17,935 bases of DNA, taken from NCBI GenBank assembly GCA_045592225.1, contig JAZNUH010000003.1, positions 1-17,935 of the forward strand, written 5' to 3'. Of this stretch, positions 1-6,949 are shown one piece after another. The notes below the pieces were generated by a model that saw only the letters and a program-made list of their open reading frames with translations, was not told the origin of the DNA and searched no databases. Numbering within the stretch: the first letter of the stretch is position 1; every line of letters begins with the position of its first letter. The translations under genes and the position numbers were made by a program. This DNA comes from JAZNUH01 sp045592225 (GTDB taxonomy: Bacteria > Bacillota > Clostridia > UMGS1883 > UMGS1540).

Positions 1-139
1 TAATTTCAACGCAGTTTATGGGGGTTTTTACAAGTGCTTTTTCGAATGTTTCAAGCTCTTCGCGGCTTTTAAGACAAAGAACAGGGAGTGTACCGTTGGA
101 TTTAAGCACCGAGAGAGCCTCTTGTGAGAAGTTTTTCAT
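1..139 (-). CDS. KDPG/KHG-aldolase-like protein, N-terminal part
   Basis: The gene runs off the left edge, so only the first 46 codons are seen. The start is the ATG at 137-139 on the minus strand, with a strong AGGAGG-type site at 147-152. The visible protein begins MKNFSQEALSVLKSNGTLPV and continues to ...INCVEI. This fits the first helix and strand of class I 2-keto-3-deoxy-6-phosphogluconate (KDPG) aldolases, where a 'PV' strand is followed by a helix and a 'VxEI' strand. Family members cleave KDPG or 4-hydroxy-2-oxoglutarate in sugar-acid breakdown in the cytosol. The catalytic lysine lies outside the window. It is divergent from the AraC-type regulator, a typical arrangement for a sugar-acid catabolic locus, so that regulator may control it (inference). 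Another small TIM-barrel enzyme remains possible. Confidence 0.55.
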   Translation of the reverse strand, partial: MKNFSQEALSVLKSNGTLPVLCLKSREELETFEKALVKTPINCVEI

Positions 140-207
140 AAGTATTACCTCCTTTTACTTATAATAGTATATCATATAACAAAGTGAAAGAAAATATCGA
201 AAATTGC

Positions 208-239
208 TTGATTTTTATCTTAAATTGCGGTAATATAAT
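208..239 (+). promoter_or_regulatory. Weak candidate promoter of the AraC-family gene
   Basis: A perfect -10 (TATAAT, 234-239) lies 17 bases before the AraC gene start. The best -35 match, TTGATT at 208-213, is 20 bases upstream of it, which is longer than usual, so a helper protein may be needed or the match may be chance. The 117-bp gap to the divergent aldolase gene is very AT-rich and must hold both promoters. No clear operator repeat is seen. Confidence 0.35.
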
Positions 240-256
240 AAAAAAGAAGGTGAAGT

Positions 257-1057
257 ATGAAAATAGATGAATTTTTTTACCGTTTAAAGGGACAGGATGA
301 TTTTGTAACAAGAAACCATAGCCATAATGAGGTGGAATTTATTCACGTGCTGGCGGGCAGCGGAACTGTACTTAAAGATGATAAGCCATATCTTTTGCAA
401 AGCCGTTTTTTGTACATAATTGACGCACGCAAGCCCCACATAGTCAATCCTGTAAAGGTTGACGAATATGTACGCAATAAATTTGTAATAGACGCCAACA
501 GTTTTTTTGAACTGTGCAGACTTTTAGGGCTTGAAGAGACAATGGATGAAATACTGCAGCTGCCACCCATTCCGGTTGGGAGTGACAAGGAATTTGACCG
601 CCTGTATGAGAAAATAGGACGCCTTTGCAAAACCGGAAGAAAAGAGGATATGGGATTTGCGGTGGGATATGTGCTCCAGCTTATTCACAGGGCATATACC
701 GTTGCATGTGAAGCAGAAACACAGCCTGAAACTGTAACGGTTATTGATGAGGTGTTAAGCGTAATTGCAGACAAAAACGGCGAAACAAGTCTTAGTGAAA
801 TAAGCGAGCAGCTGCACCTTAATAAGTACTATCTGTGTCATATGTTCAAGGAGGAAACAGGCATTACATTAACCGAATACCTTGCGGAAAAAAGATACGA
901 AAAATGTAAACTGTATTTAACCGAAACAGGCTACTCGGCGGAGAAGATAGCAGCACTTTGCGGCTTTGCATCCACATCGTCACTGACACGTTTTTTCAAA
1001 AGGAAAAGCGGAATGTGTCCCAAGGATTACAGAAAAATATATTCGGGCATCAGGTAA
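257..1057 (+). CDS. AraC-family transcriptional regulator with N-terminal cupin domain
   Basis: This 266-residue protein has the usual AraC/XylS layout. Residues about 15-75 resemble an AraC-type cupin sensor domain (HSHNEVEFIHVLAGSGTVL, then a strand-rich stretch). Residues about 165-262 form the double helix-turn-helix DNA-binding domain, with a first recognition unit around LSEISEQLHLNKYYLCHMFK and a second around AEKIAALCGFASTSSLTRFFK, ending in the typical G-x-x-P-x-x-Y-R motif (GMCPKDYRK). Such proteins sense a small molecule, often a sugar or sugar acid, and activate nearby genes. The start ATG at 257 has a GAAGGTG site at 246-252. It is transcribed away from the aldolase-like gene, its likely target. 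The ligand cannot be told from sequence. The length is normal. Confidence 0.9.
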   Translation: MKIDEFFYRLKGQDDFVTRNHSHNEVEFIHVLAGSGTVLKDDKPYLLQSRFLYIIDARKPHIVNPVKVDEYVRNKFVIDANSFFELCRLLGLEETMDEILQLPPIPVGSDKEFDRLYEKIGRLCKTGRKEDMGFAVGYVLQLIHRAYTVACEAETQPETVTVIDEVLSVIADKNGETSLSEISEQLHLNKYYLCHMFKEETGITLTEYLAEKRYEKCKLYLTETGYSAEKIAALCGFASTSSLTRFFKRKSGMCPKDYRKIYSGIR

Positions 1058-1073
1058 AAATTTTTAAAAATTA

Positions 1074-1102
1074 TTGACAAACAAAAATTAAATGATTATA
1101 AT
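1074..1102 (+). promoter_or_regulatory. Sigma-A promoter of the leucine operon
   Basis: A perfect -35 TTGACA (1074-1079) and perfect -10 TATAAT (1097-1102) are separated by 17 bp. Transcription should start near 1109, right at the beginning of the T-box leader. The promoter lies 16 bp behind the AraC gene stop. Confidence 0.9.
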
Positions 1103-1109
1103 ATCAAAA

Positions 1110-1370
1110 AAGACTATGACGAAGACGGTTTGGCAAACGGTACATTGAGAGAGTTGACGGTTGGTGCGAGTCAAGTTGTAACTGTTGCCTTGTAACTTCT
1201 CCCTTCCGAGTTGGAATCCGAAAGCTTTGGCAAGTAGGCGTTCCCGTGATTCTGCGTTAAGGAAAAGGGCTTGCTGGAGCCTTATGAGTGGCGATTATTT
1301 CGCAATTTGAGTGGTACCGCGGGTAAAGTATACTCGTCTCAAAAGTATTATTTTGAGGCGGGTTTTTTTG
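1110..1370 (+). ncRNA. T-box leader, leucine type
   Basis: T-box riboswitches read uncharged tRNA and let transcription continue when the amino acid is scarce. Visible landmarks in order are the GAGAGAG bulge motif (1147-1153), the distal-loop GGTGCGAG (1163-1170), the candidate specifier region (1193-1201), and the T-box core GAGTGGTACCGCGGG (1309-1323) followed by a terminator. Two overlapping choices in the specifier region, CTT at 1196-1198 and CTC at 1199-1201, both code for leucine; spacing favours CTT. The TGGT at 1312-1315 would pair with an ACCA tRNA end, meaning discriminator base A, as expected for tRNA-Leu. The downstream genes make leucine, so the assignment is coherent. The leader length of about 260 nt is normal. 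The exact specifier needs a covariance fold. Confidence 0.92.
1332..1369 (+). terminator. T-box-controlled intrinsic terminator
   Basis: A 13-bp stem (1332-1344 with 1351-1363, two or three G-U pairs) has a six-base loop and a run of seven T (1363-1369). Its 5' arm follows the T-box core, with which it competes to form the antiterminator. It ends 43 bp before ridA. Confidence 0.9.
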
Positions 1371-1412
1371 TTCCTCAAAATAAAAATCAAAAAGCAAAGG
1401 AGAACAAAAATT

Positions 1413-1787
1413 ATGGCAAAGAAAGTAGCAACAAACAACGCACCCCAGGCAATAGGCCCCTATTCACAGGCAATTGTAACAGGTAATCTGGTATTTACTT
1501 CGGGTCAAATCCCCTTAAACCCTGAAACAGGCGCTGTTGAGGGCGCAACAATAGCCGAGCAGGCAAAGAGAGTGTGCGAGAACTTAAAGGCTGTTCTCGA
1601 AGCGTCAGGTTCTTCCCTTGATAAAGCGGTAAAAACAACATGCTTTTTGCAGAATATGGAGGACTTTGCGGAATTCAATGCCGTTTACGGTGAATATTTT
1701 ACAGAAAAGCCTGCAAGATCCTGTGTGGCGGTAAAGGCGCTGCCCAAGGGTGTGCTGGTGGAAGTTGAAGTAATTGCGGAAGTATAG
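1413..1787 (+). CDS. ridA: RidA family enamine/imine deaminase
   Basis: The 124-residue product is a typical RidA (YjgF/YER057c/UK114) protein. RidA hydrolyses reactive 2-aminoacrylate and related enamines released by PLP enzymes such as threonine dehydratase, protecting branched-chain amino acid enzymes. Family marks are the N-terminal APQAIGPYSQAI, the TSGQIPLNP strand, and the C-terminal ARSCVAVKALPKGVLVEVE with the conserved arginine that binds the imine carboxylate. The reading frame is open upstream, but the ATG at 1413 is chosen because it matches the family N-terminus and has AAAGGAG at 1396-1402. Upstream codons lie inside the T-box terminator. It is the first gene of the T-box-controlled leucine operon, 12 bp before leuA. 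Confidence 0.95.
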   Translation: MAKKVATNNAPQAIGPYSQAIVTGNLVFTSGQIPLNPETGAVEGATIAEQAKRVCENLKAVLEASGSSLDKAVKTTCFLQNMEDFAEFNAVYGEYFTEKPARSCVAVKALPKGVLVEVEVIAEV

Positions 1788-1799
1788 GAGAAAAGGCTT

Positions 1800-3464
1800 A
1801 TGATGAATCCCCGAAAATACGGTGTAGGATATTACCCGGCACCGGGAACCAATATAAAGTGGGCGACAAAAGACCACGTTGAAAAAGCACCGATATGGTG
1901 CAGTGTTGATATGCGTGACGGAAACCAGAGTCTTGTAATTCCCATGAGTCTGGACGAAAAACTGGAATTTTACAAGCTGCTTTTAGAGGTTGGCTTTAAA
2001 GAAATTGAGGTCGGTTTCCCTGCGGCTAGCGAAACCGAGTACGAATTTTTGCGTACACTTATAGATCATAATATGATACCGAATGATGTTTCCGTACAGG
2101 TGCTTACCCAGTGCAGAGAACATATTATAAGAAAAACCTTTGAGGCATGTAAGGGTGCACCAAATGCCATAATTCACTTTTATAATTCTTTGAGTGTGGC
2201 GCAAAGGGAACAGGTTTTTAAAAAATCAAAGGAAGAAATAAAGGAAATAGCTATAGAAGGTGCGCAGCTTGTTAAAAAGCTTGCTGCTGAGTATGAAGGT
2301 AATTTCAGGTTTGAATATTCGCCCGAGAGCTTTACGGGAACAGAACCCGAATATGCCCTGGAGGTATGTAATGCAGTTTTGGACGTTTTGCAGCCTTCGG
2401 CGGACAATAATGTAATAATAAATCTGCCTGCAACAGTTGAAATGAGTATGCCACACGTATATGCAAGCCAGGTTGAGTATATGAGCGATAATTTAAAGTA
2501 TCGTGAACACGTAACCCTTTCGCTGCATCCTCATAATGACAGAGGCACAGGGGTTGCAGACACAGAGCTTGCCCTGCTTGCAGGTGCGGACAGGGTAGAG
2601 GGTACACTTTTCGGCAACGGAGAAAGAACAGGCAATGTTGACATTGTAACTCTTGCGATGAATATGTACTCCCACGGAATAGATCCAAAGCTTGACTTTT
2701 CAAATATGCCATATATTGCAGAGGTATACGAAAAGTGCACGAGAATGCATGTTTATGAACGTTCCCCTTATGCAGGGGCACTGGTGTTTGCCGCTTTTTC
2801 CGGTTCTCATCAGGATGCTATTGCAAAGGGCATGAAATATCACGAAGAAATGGGATTGGGCACTTGGTCTGTGCCATATATACCCATAGACCCCTGCGAC
2901 ATCAGCCGCACCTATGATGCGGATGTTATTCGTGTCAACTCCCAGAGCGGCAAGGGTGGCATAGCTTATCTGCTTGAACAGGCCTACGGCTATGTTCTGC
3001 CCGCAAAAATGCGCGAGGATTTCAGTTACCTGTGCAAGAGCATTTCAGACCACGAGCACAAGGAACTCAAGGTGGCAGACGTGTTCGAAATTTTCAGGGA
3101 AAACTATTTTATACACAAGTCACCCATTACCATATCCGACATTCATTTTTACCGCAAGGGTGAAACTGTGGAAACAGAAATCACCTTTACTCAAAAGGGT
3201 GTGGATACTGTTATGAAGGCAACCGGTAACGGTTCTCTTGATGCTATCAGTAATGCGCTTAAAGAGTACACAGGCAAAAATTACAGCCTTGAGGTATACA
3301 CTGAGCACAGTATGCAGGAGCAGGGCTCAAAGAGTGTGGCTGCGGCATATATCGGTATTAAAGCCGACGACGGCAAAATGTACTGGGGCGTGGGAACAAA
3401 CACAGATATTATCAAGGCCAGTGCCGACGCACTGCTCAGTGCGTTTAACAATATAGGGAGGTAG
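1800..3464 (+). CDS. leuA: 2-isopropylmalate synthase, LeuA2 type
   Basis: This enzyme condenses acetyl-CoA with 2-ketoisovalerate, the first committed step of leucine synthesis. At 554 residues it matches the long LeuA2 class, whose N-terminal extension (GVGYYPAPGTNIKWATKDHV) is visible. The TIM-barrel catalytic domain carries the metal-binding aspartate in DMRDGNQS (D40) and the HPHND motif (H243, H245). The GNGERTGN loop follows. The last 100 residues or so are the LeuA allosteric domain that gives leucine feedback inhibition (GNGSLDAISNAL, then GVGTNTDIIKASADALLSAFN). Two ATGs lie in tandem at 1800 and 1803; either could be used behind the GGAG/AAAGG site. It is co-transcribed with ridA, leuC and leuD and so should be under leucine T-box control as well as enzyme feedback. 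Confidence 0.96.
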   Translation: MMNPRKYGVGYYPAPGTNIKWATKDHVEKAPIWCSVDMRDGNQSLVIPMSLDEKLEFYKLLLEVGFKEIEVGFPAASETEYEFLRTLIDHNMIPNDVSVQVLTQCREHIIRKTFEACKGAPNAIIHFYNSLSVAQREQVFKKSKEEIKEIAIEGAQLVKKLAAEYEGNFRFEYSPESFTGTEPEYALEVCNAVLDVLQPSADNNVIINLPATVEMSMPHVYASQVEYMSDNLKYREHVTLSLHPHNDRGTGVADTELALLAGADRVEGTLFGNGERTGNVDIVTLAMNMYSHGIDPKLDFSNMPYIAEVYEKCTRMHVYERSPYAGALVFAAFSGSHQDAIAKGMKYHEEMGLGTWSVPYIPIDPCDISRTYDADVIRVNSQSGKGGIAYLLEQAYGYVLPAKMREDFSYLCKSISDHEHKELKVADVFEIFRENYFIHKSPITISDIHFYRKGETVETEITFTQKGVDTVMKATGNGSLDAISNALKEYTGKNYSLEVYTEHSMQEQGSKSVAAAYIGIKADDGKMYWGVGTNTDIIKASADALLSAFNNIGR

Positions 3465-3468
3465 TATT

Positions 3469-4734
3469 ATGGGAATGACAATGACACAAAAAATACTTGC
3501 TGCACATGCAGGTCTTTCATCAGTTGTACCCGGTCAGCTTATAAATGCAAAGCTGGATATTGTACTTGGCAACGATATAACAACTCCTGTTGCTGTTAAT
3601 GAGTTTAGAAAGGCAGGCTTTGACAAGGTTTTTGATAAAGACAGGATTGCAATAGTGCTGGACCATTTTGTGCCCAACAAGGACATAAAGGCGGCAGAAC
3701 AGTCAAAGCAGTGCAGAGAGTTTGCCTGTGAGCACTGCGTAAGCCACTTTTACGATGTGGGAAAAATGGGAATTGAACACGCTCTTTTGCCCGAGCAGGG
3801 TGTGGTGTGTGCAGGCGACTGTATTATAGGCGCTGACAGTCATACCTGTACCTACGGAGCGCTGGGTGCATTCTCAACAGGTGTAGGCAGTACCGATATG
3901 GCGGCAGGCATGGCAACAGGTATGGCATGGTTTAAGGTGCCTTCGGCTATAAAATTTAATTTTACAGGCACGCTGCCAAAAAACTGCAGCGGTAAGGATG
4001 TAATTCTTACAATTATCGGAAAAATAGGTGTTGACGGTGCACTTTACAAGAGCATGGAATTTACAGGTGAGGGTGTAAAAAATCTTACAATGGACGACCG
4101 CCTTTGTATTTGCAACATGGCAATAGAGGCGGGTGCAAAGAACGGTATTTTCACTGTGGATGAACGTACAATGGAATATATGAAAAACCGTTGCGAGCGT
4201 ACACCTGTAATATTTGAGGCAGACGCTGACGCAGAGTATGAACAGATAATAGATATAAATCTTTCCGAAATAGTGCCCACAGTAAGCTGCCCCCATCTGC
4301 CCGAGAACACAAAGCCGGCAGACACACTTGGCAACATAAAAATTGACCAGGTTGTAATTGGCAGCTGCACCAACGGACGTATGGAGGATATGGAAACCGC
4401 ATACAAAATACTCAAAGGCAAAAAGGTTGCTGATGGTGTACGCTGCATAATAATTCCTGCAACAATGGATATTATGCGCGAGTGTGTGGAAAGAGGTTAT
4501 GTAACAGCATTTATTGATGCAGGTGCAGTTGTTTCGACACCAACCTGCGGCCCCTGTCTGGGCGGTTATATGGGAATACTTGCGGCAGGTGAAAAATGCG
4601 TAGCAACCACAAACCGAAACTTTGTAGGCAGAATGGGTCATACTGAGAGTGAGGTTTACCTTGCAAGTCCGGCAACGGCGGCAGCAAGTGCAATTACCGG
4701 ATGCATAACAGCGTATAAGGAGGCGCAACAATGA
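3469..4734 (+). CDS. leuC: 3-isopropylmalate dehydratase, large subunit
   Basis: LeuC with LeuD isomerises 2-isopropylmalate to 3-isopropylmalate in leucine synthesis. The 421-residue length fits the shorter LeuC/homoaconitase-like class found in archaea and clostridia. The three cysteines that hold the 4Fe-4S cluster are C300 (in GSCTNGR), C360 and C363 (in CGPCLGG). The active-site segment GADSHTCTYGALGAFSTGVGS is at about 121-141. It starts 4 bp after the leuA stop with a GGGAGG site just before that stop, and its stop overlaps the leuD start by 4 bp (ATGA), which implies translational coupling of the two subunits. Confidence 0.96.
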   Translation: MGMTMTQKILAAHAGLSSVVPGQLINAKLDIVLGNDITTPVAVNEFRKAGFDKVFDKDRIAIVLDHFVPNKDIKAAEQSKQCREFACEHCVSHFYDVGKMGIEHALLPEQGVVCAGDCIIGADSHTCTYGALGAFSTGVGSTDMAAGMATGMAWFKVPSAIKFNFTGTLPKNCSGKDVILTIIGKIGVDGALYKSMEFTGEGVKNLTMDDRLCICNMAIEAGAKNGIFTVDERTMEYMKNRCERTPVIFEADADAEYEQIIDINLSEIVPTVSCPHLPENTKPADTLGNIKIDQVVIGSCTNGRMEDMETAYKILKGKKVADGVRCIIIPATMDIMRECVERGYVTAFIDAGAVVSTPTCGPCLGGYMGILAAGEKCVATTNRNFVGRMGHTESEVYLASPATAAASAITGCITAYKEAQQ

Positions 4735-5210
4735 ACACAAAAGGAAAGGTTTTCAAATACGGTGACAATGTGGATACAGATGTTATTATCCCTGCACGCT
4801 ACCTGAATACTCCCAATGCACAGGAGCTTGCACTTCACTGTATGGAGGATATAGACAAGGAGTTTGTAAACAAGGTAAGTGCGGGAGATATAATGGTTGC
4901 AGGCTATAACTTTGGTTGCGGCTCATCCCGTGAGCATGCACCCCTTGTTATTAAAACCTGCAAAACAGGTTGTGTTATAGCAAAAAGCTTTGCAAGAATT
5001 TTTTACCGCAACGCAATAAATATAGGACTGCCTATTATGGAATGTCCCGAAGCGGTTGACGGTATTTCGGCAAACGATGAGGTAGAGGTTGACTTTGACA
5101 CAGGCGAAATAAAAAATCTTACTACAGGCAAAAAGTATCAGGCGCAGCCCTTCCCTGAATTTATACAGAATATTATTTCAAAGGGCGGGCTTTTGGCGTC
5201 GCTTAAATAA
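4731..5210 (+). CDS. leuD: 3-isopropylmalate dehydratase, small subunit
   Basis: The 159-residue small (swivel-domain) subunit partners LeuC. It shows the family start GDNVDTDVIIPARYL (residues 11-25) and the substrate-recognition loop GYNFGCGSSREHAP (58-71), followed by the conserved SFARIFYRNAINIGLP. The short length is normal for this class. Its start overlaps the leuC stop. After leuD one would often find leuB (3-isopropylmalate dehydrogenase) in clostridial leucine operons, but here a transposase-like gene begins 11 bp later and leuB is not in the window. Confidence 0.96.
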   Translation: MNTKGKVFKYGDNVDTDVIIPARYLNTPNAQELALHCMEDIDKEFVNKVSAGDIMVAGYNFGCGSSREHAPLVIKTCKTGCVIAKSFARIFYRNAINIGLPIMECPEAVDGISANDEVEVDFDTGEIKNLTTGKKYQAQPFPEFIQNIISKGGLLASLK

Positions 5211-5221
5211 GAGGATGATTT

Positions 5222-5722
5222 ATGGAACTGTCAAAACGAAAGCCGACACGATTGAGAGATTATGATTATTCGCAAAACGGTGCATATTTTATAACCATAT
5301 GTACACATGAAAGAAAATGTATTTTAGGTACCATTGTAGGGCAGGGGCTTGCTCCTGCCGAAATGGACTTATCTGCGTGCGGCAAAATGGCAAAAGAACA
5401 GTTGTTGAATCTGGAAAACAGATATAAAACAATCAAAATTGACAAATATGTAATAATGCCAAATCATATTCATATTATATTAACTCAAACGGCAGGAGCA
5501 AGCCCCTGCCCTACGATATCAGATGTAATATGTTCGTATAAGTCATTAACAACGAGAATGTGCAATAAGGCGAAAAACAAATCGCAAAGAATATTTCAAA
5601 CCTCTTTTCATGACCATATTATAAGAGGTGAAAAGGATTATCAGAAAATATGGGAATATATTGACACAAATACGGCGAAATGGGAACTTGATTGTTTTTA
5701 TAAAGATGAAAAAGCGACGTGA
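5222..5722 (+). CDS. REP-associated (IS200-like, Y1/HUH) transposase
   Basis: This 166-residue protein belongs to the Y1 (IS200-like) tyrosine transposase superfamily, in the RAYT branch that handles repeated extragenic palindromes. The start region (KRKPTRLRDYDYSQNGAYFITICT) is typical. The HUH metal motif is NHIHIIL (H82, H84). The C-terminal helix (FQTSFHDHIIRGEKDYQKIWEYIDTN) carries the candidate nucleophile, Y140 or Y146. It appears intact and has a GAGGATG site at 5211-5217, 11 bp behind leuD, so it is probably read through from the leucine promoter. Two inverted 25-bp copies of a palindromic repeat lie inside the gene and code for the GQGLAPA and AGASPCP stretches. An unusual feature is placement as the last gene of a biosynthetic operon. 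Confidence 0.88.
   Translation: MELSKRKPTRLRDYDYSQNGAYFITICTHERKCILGTIVGQGLAPAEMDLSACGKMAKEQLLNLENRYKTIKIDKYVIMPNHIHIILTQTAGASPCPTISDVICSYKSLTTRMCNKAKNKSQRIFQTSFHDHIIRGEKDYQKIWEYIDTNTAKWELDCFYKDEKAT
5336..5360 (+). repeat. REP-like palindromic repeat inside the transposase gene, copy 1
   Basis: A GC-rich 25-bp unit beginning GTAGGGCAGGGGCTTG. It is itself an imperfect hairpin (GGCAGGGGC against GCTCCTGCC). Its exact reverse complement recurs at 5490-5514. It stands out from the AT-rich sequence around it. Confidence 0.85.
5490..5514 (-). repeat. REP-like palindromic repeat inside the transposase gene, copy 2
   Basis: This is the perfect 25/25 reverse complement of 5336-5360, 129 bp downstream in the same gene. 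Identity stops at both borders. In this orientation it encodes TAGASPCPT just after the HUH motif. Confidence 0.85.
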
Positions 5723-5738
5723 ATGCACGTCGTTTTTT
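5711..5738 (+). terminator. Intrinsic terminator ending the leucine/transposase transcript
   Basis: An 8-bp stem (5714-5721 with 5726-5733), an AATG loop and six T (5733-5738). It overlaps the stop codon of the transposase-like gene (5720-5722), so the gene and terminator form one compact unit. Confidence 0.9.
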
Positions 5739-5746
5739 GTATAACA

Positions 5747-5792
5747 AACAAATTTAGATATATATTTCCCTTTTTGCGGTCCGGGCAATTTT
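5747..5792 (+). repeat. 46-bp direct repeat, left copy
   Basis: It matches 5993-6038 at 45 of 46 positions (the difference is at 5753/5999), with a perfect 39-bp core. The unit contains TAGATATATATTTCCC followed by TTTTTGCGGTCCGGGCAA. Confidence 0.88.
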
Positions 5793-5992
5793 AGCAAAAC
5801 GGGGAGGAGATAGGAAAAATTGTTTGGAATGAACGAACTGAACCCGAAGGGGTAACCCGAAGCCGTACGAGGTACGGTGAGAGGTGAAATTCGTTCATAG
5901 CAAAAAGGAAAATAAAAACAAACCCCGTTTGGGGTTTGTTCATCTAAAGAGCAGTAACAGAAAAATTTGTATGCACTAATCTTTTGCGAACG
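5793..5992. repeat. Structured non-coding segment between direct repeats
   Basis: No gene is supported here. The segment holds nested inverted repeats: ATGAACGAA (5829-5837) with TTCGTTCAT (5890-5898) enclosing smaller stems such as CCGTAC-GAG-GTACGG (about 5863-5877). A perfect 10-bp hairpin follows at 5917-5940. Together with the flanking 46-bp repeats this looks like a mobile or repeat-derived unit. I cannot name the family. Confidence 0.5.
5911..5940 (-). terminator. Hairpin, possible leftward terminator
   Basis: A perfect 10-bp stem AACAAACCCC/GGGGTTTGTT (5917-5926, 5931-5940) is followed, reading leftward, by a T-rich stretch. Nearly the same stem forms the terminator behind the symporter gene at 11405-11432. 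It may be a second, backup terminator for the leftward yceD-rpmF transcript. Confidence 0.5.
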
Positions 5993-6038
5993 AACAAAAT
6001 TAGATATATATTTCCCTTTTTGCGGTCCGGGCAATTTT
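5993..6038 (+). repeat. 46-bp direct repeat, right copy
   Basis: Right partner of 5747-5792, offset by 246 bp. It ends 17 bp before the rpmF terminator stem region begins. Confidence 0.88.
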
Positions 6039-6054
6039 TACATCTCCACAAACA

Positions 6055-6084
6055 CAACAAAAAGAGTTGAATATATCCAACTCT
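6055..6084 (-). terminator. Intrinsic terminator of yceD-rpmF
   Basis: Reading leftward, a 7-bp stem AGAGTTG/CAACTCT (6078-6084 with 6063-6069) is followed by TTTTT. It lies 29 bp beyond the rpmF stop. Confidence 0.82.
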
Positions 6085-6113
6085 AAATTTGTTAGTTTTC
6101 AGAACTCGTAAAA

Positions 6114-6293
6114 TTACGCTTCCTTTTTGATTACTTCTCTGCCGTTATAATATCCGCACTGACCGCAGATACGATGGGGCAAGATGTAAGCCTGACACTT
6201 GGGGCACTGAACCATACCGGGAGCTGTCAGATTGTATGTTGCTCTTCTTTTATCTCTTCTTGCCTTGGAGGTTTTTCTTTTAGGTACTGCCAT
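6114..6293 (-). CDS. rpmF: 50S ribosomal protein L32
   Basis: This 59-residue gene encodes ribosomal protein bL32, a structural protein of the large subunit. The N-terminus MAVPKRKTSKARRDKRRA is the family signature. The rest folds as a zinc ribbon with all four cysteines present: CPKC (C30, C33) and CGQC (C43, C46). The start is the ATG at 6291-6293 with a GAGGTG site just upstream. The stop is at 6114-6116. It follows yceD by 23 bp and shares its promoter, an arrangement conserved across bacteria. Confidence 0.97.
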   Translation of the reverse strand: MAVPKRKTSKARRDKRRATYNLTAPGMVQCPKCQAYILPHRICGQCGYYNGREVIKKEA

Positions 6294-6316
6294 GTTTCTA
6301 CACCTCGTCTTTCAAA

Positions 6317-6790
6317 TTAAAATTTTAATTGTTTTAAAATATCAAACCGTGGGTCGTGATTATCCTCTTTGCAATCACATTTGCCTGTATTCAGGTCAGT
6401 TCCGCAAATGGGGCACAAACCCTTACAGTCTTCTTTACATAAAATGCTGCCGGGTATTTCGCCGGAGATAAGCTGCTCCGCAAACTCTTTTAAATCAATG
6501 GTTTGAGAAATACTGCCGTCAGGCTGCGCTTCAACCGCCTCGAGAACAGGAATGGAAAATTCGAACTTAACAGGGGACAGACATCTTGAGCAACGAGTAT
6601 TGACAGTTCCGCTGACAGTTACGTCAAATTCGACTGTGCCGCCCGAGTTCTTTATTTTACCTGATATGTGGGGAGGCACTGCAAAAGAGTATTCCTCACC
6701 TGCAAAAGTAAAATTAAAATTTTCGAGTGTGGCATCAACCTTCAGGTCAAAACCGTCATTACCTATGACATCTGTAATATTAAGTAACAT
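6317..6790 (-). CDS. yceD: YceD family protein (DUF177)
   Basis: The 157-residue product belongs to DUF177, a family nearly always encoded next to rpmF and linked to large-subunit rRNA or ribosome maturation; its biochemical role is not settled. The family core is visible as a central CSRCL pair (RCSRCLSPVKFEF, about 87-99) and the C-terminal block ILCKEDCKGLCPICGTDLN...CDCKEDNHDPRF, with several cysteines that could bind zinc. The start ATG at 6788-6790 has AGGAGGT at 6796-6802. It is the first gene of a two-gene leftward operon with rpmF, driven by the promoter at 6825-6853. Confidence 0.92.
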   Translation of the reverse strand: MLLNITDVIGNDGFDLKVDATLENFNFTFAGEEYSFAVPPHISGKIKNSGGTVEFDVTVSGTVNTRCSRCLSPVKFEFSIPVLEAVEAQPDGSISQTIDLKEFAEQLISGEIPGSILCKEDCKGLCPICGTDLNTGKCDCKEDNHDPRFDILKQLKF

Positions 6791-6824
6791 AATCTACCTC
6801 CTGACAGGAAGTCAAGCACGATAT

Positions 6825-6853
6825 ATTTTACACTCATTTTTTAATTTTGTCAA
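6825..6853 (-). promoter_or_regulatory. Sigma-A promoter of yceD-rpmF
   Basis: On the minus strand, TTGACA (6848-6853) and TAAAAT (6825-6830) are 17 bp apart. The start of transcription should fall near 6818, leaving a short leader. Confidence 0.88.
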
Positions 6854-6949
6854 GGGTTTTAATGTAATTTTATAAGAAATTATGTCGGCTGAAAAAAAGT
6901 TGAATTAATCTACATAAAAAACAGACAATAACATAAAGGAGTGATTTAA

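Noticed and set aside
1271..1486. 71-codon frame inside the T-box leader
   Set aside because: It crosses the T-box core and terminator and overlaps ridA in another frame. No binding site precedes it.
3874..4740. Long cysteine-rich leftward open frame of 288 codons
   Set aside because: It is fully antisense to leuC, and its odd composition (many C, Y, H) is the reverse reading of leuC codons.
5840..5900. Resemblance of the GCCGTAC...GTACGGTGAGAGG stretch to a group II intron domain V/VI border
   Set aside because: The hairpin lacks the bulge and the distal helix of domain V, and no intron-encoded reverse transcriptase or other domains are present.
5546..6034. 162-codon leftward open frame overlapping the transposase gene and the repeat region
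   Set aside because: It runs through the 46-bp direct repeats, so the peptide GPQKGKYIS appears twice, and it crosses the terminator and antisense part of the transposase gene. No ribosome binding site or family match is evident.
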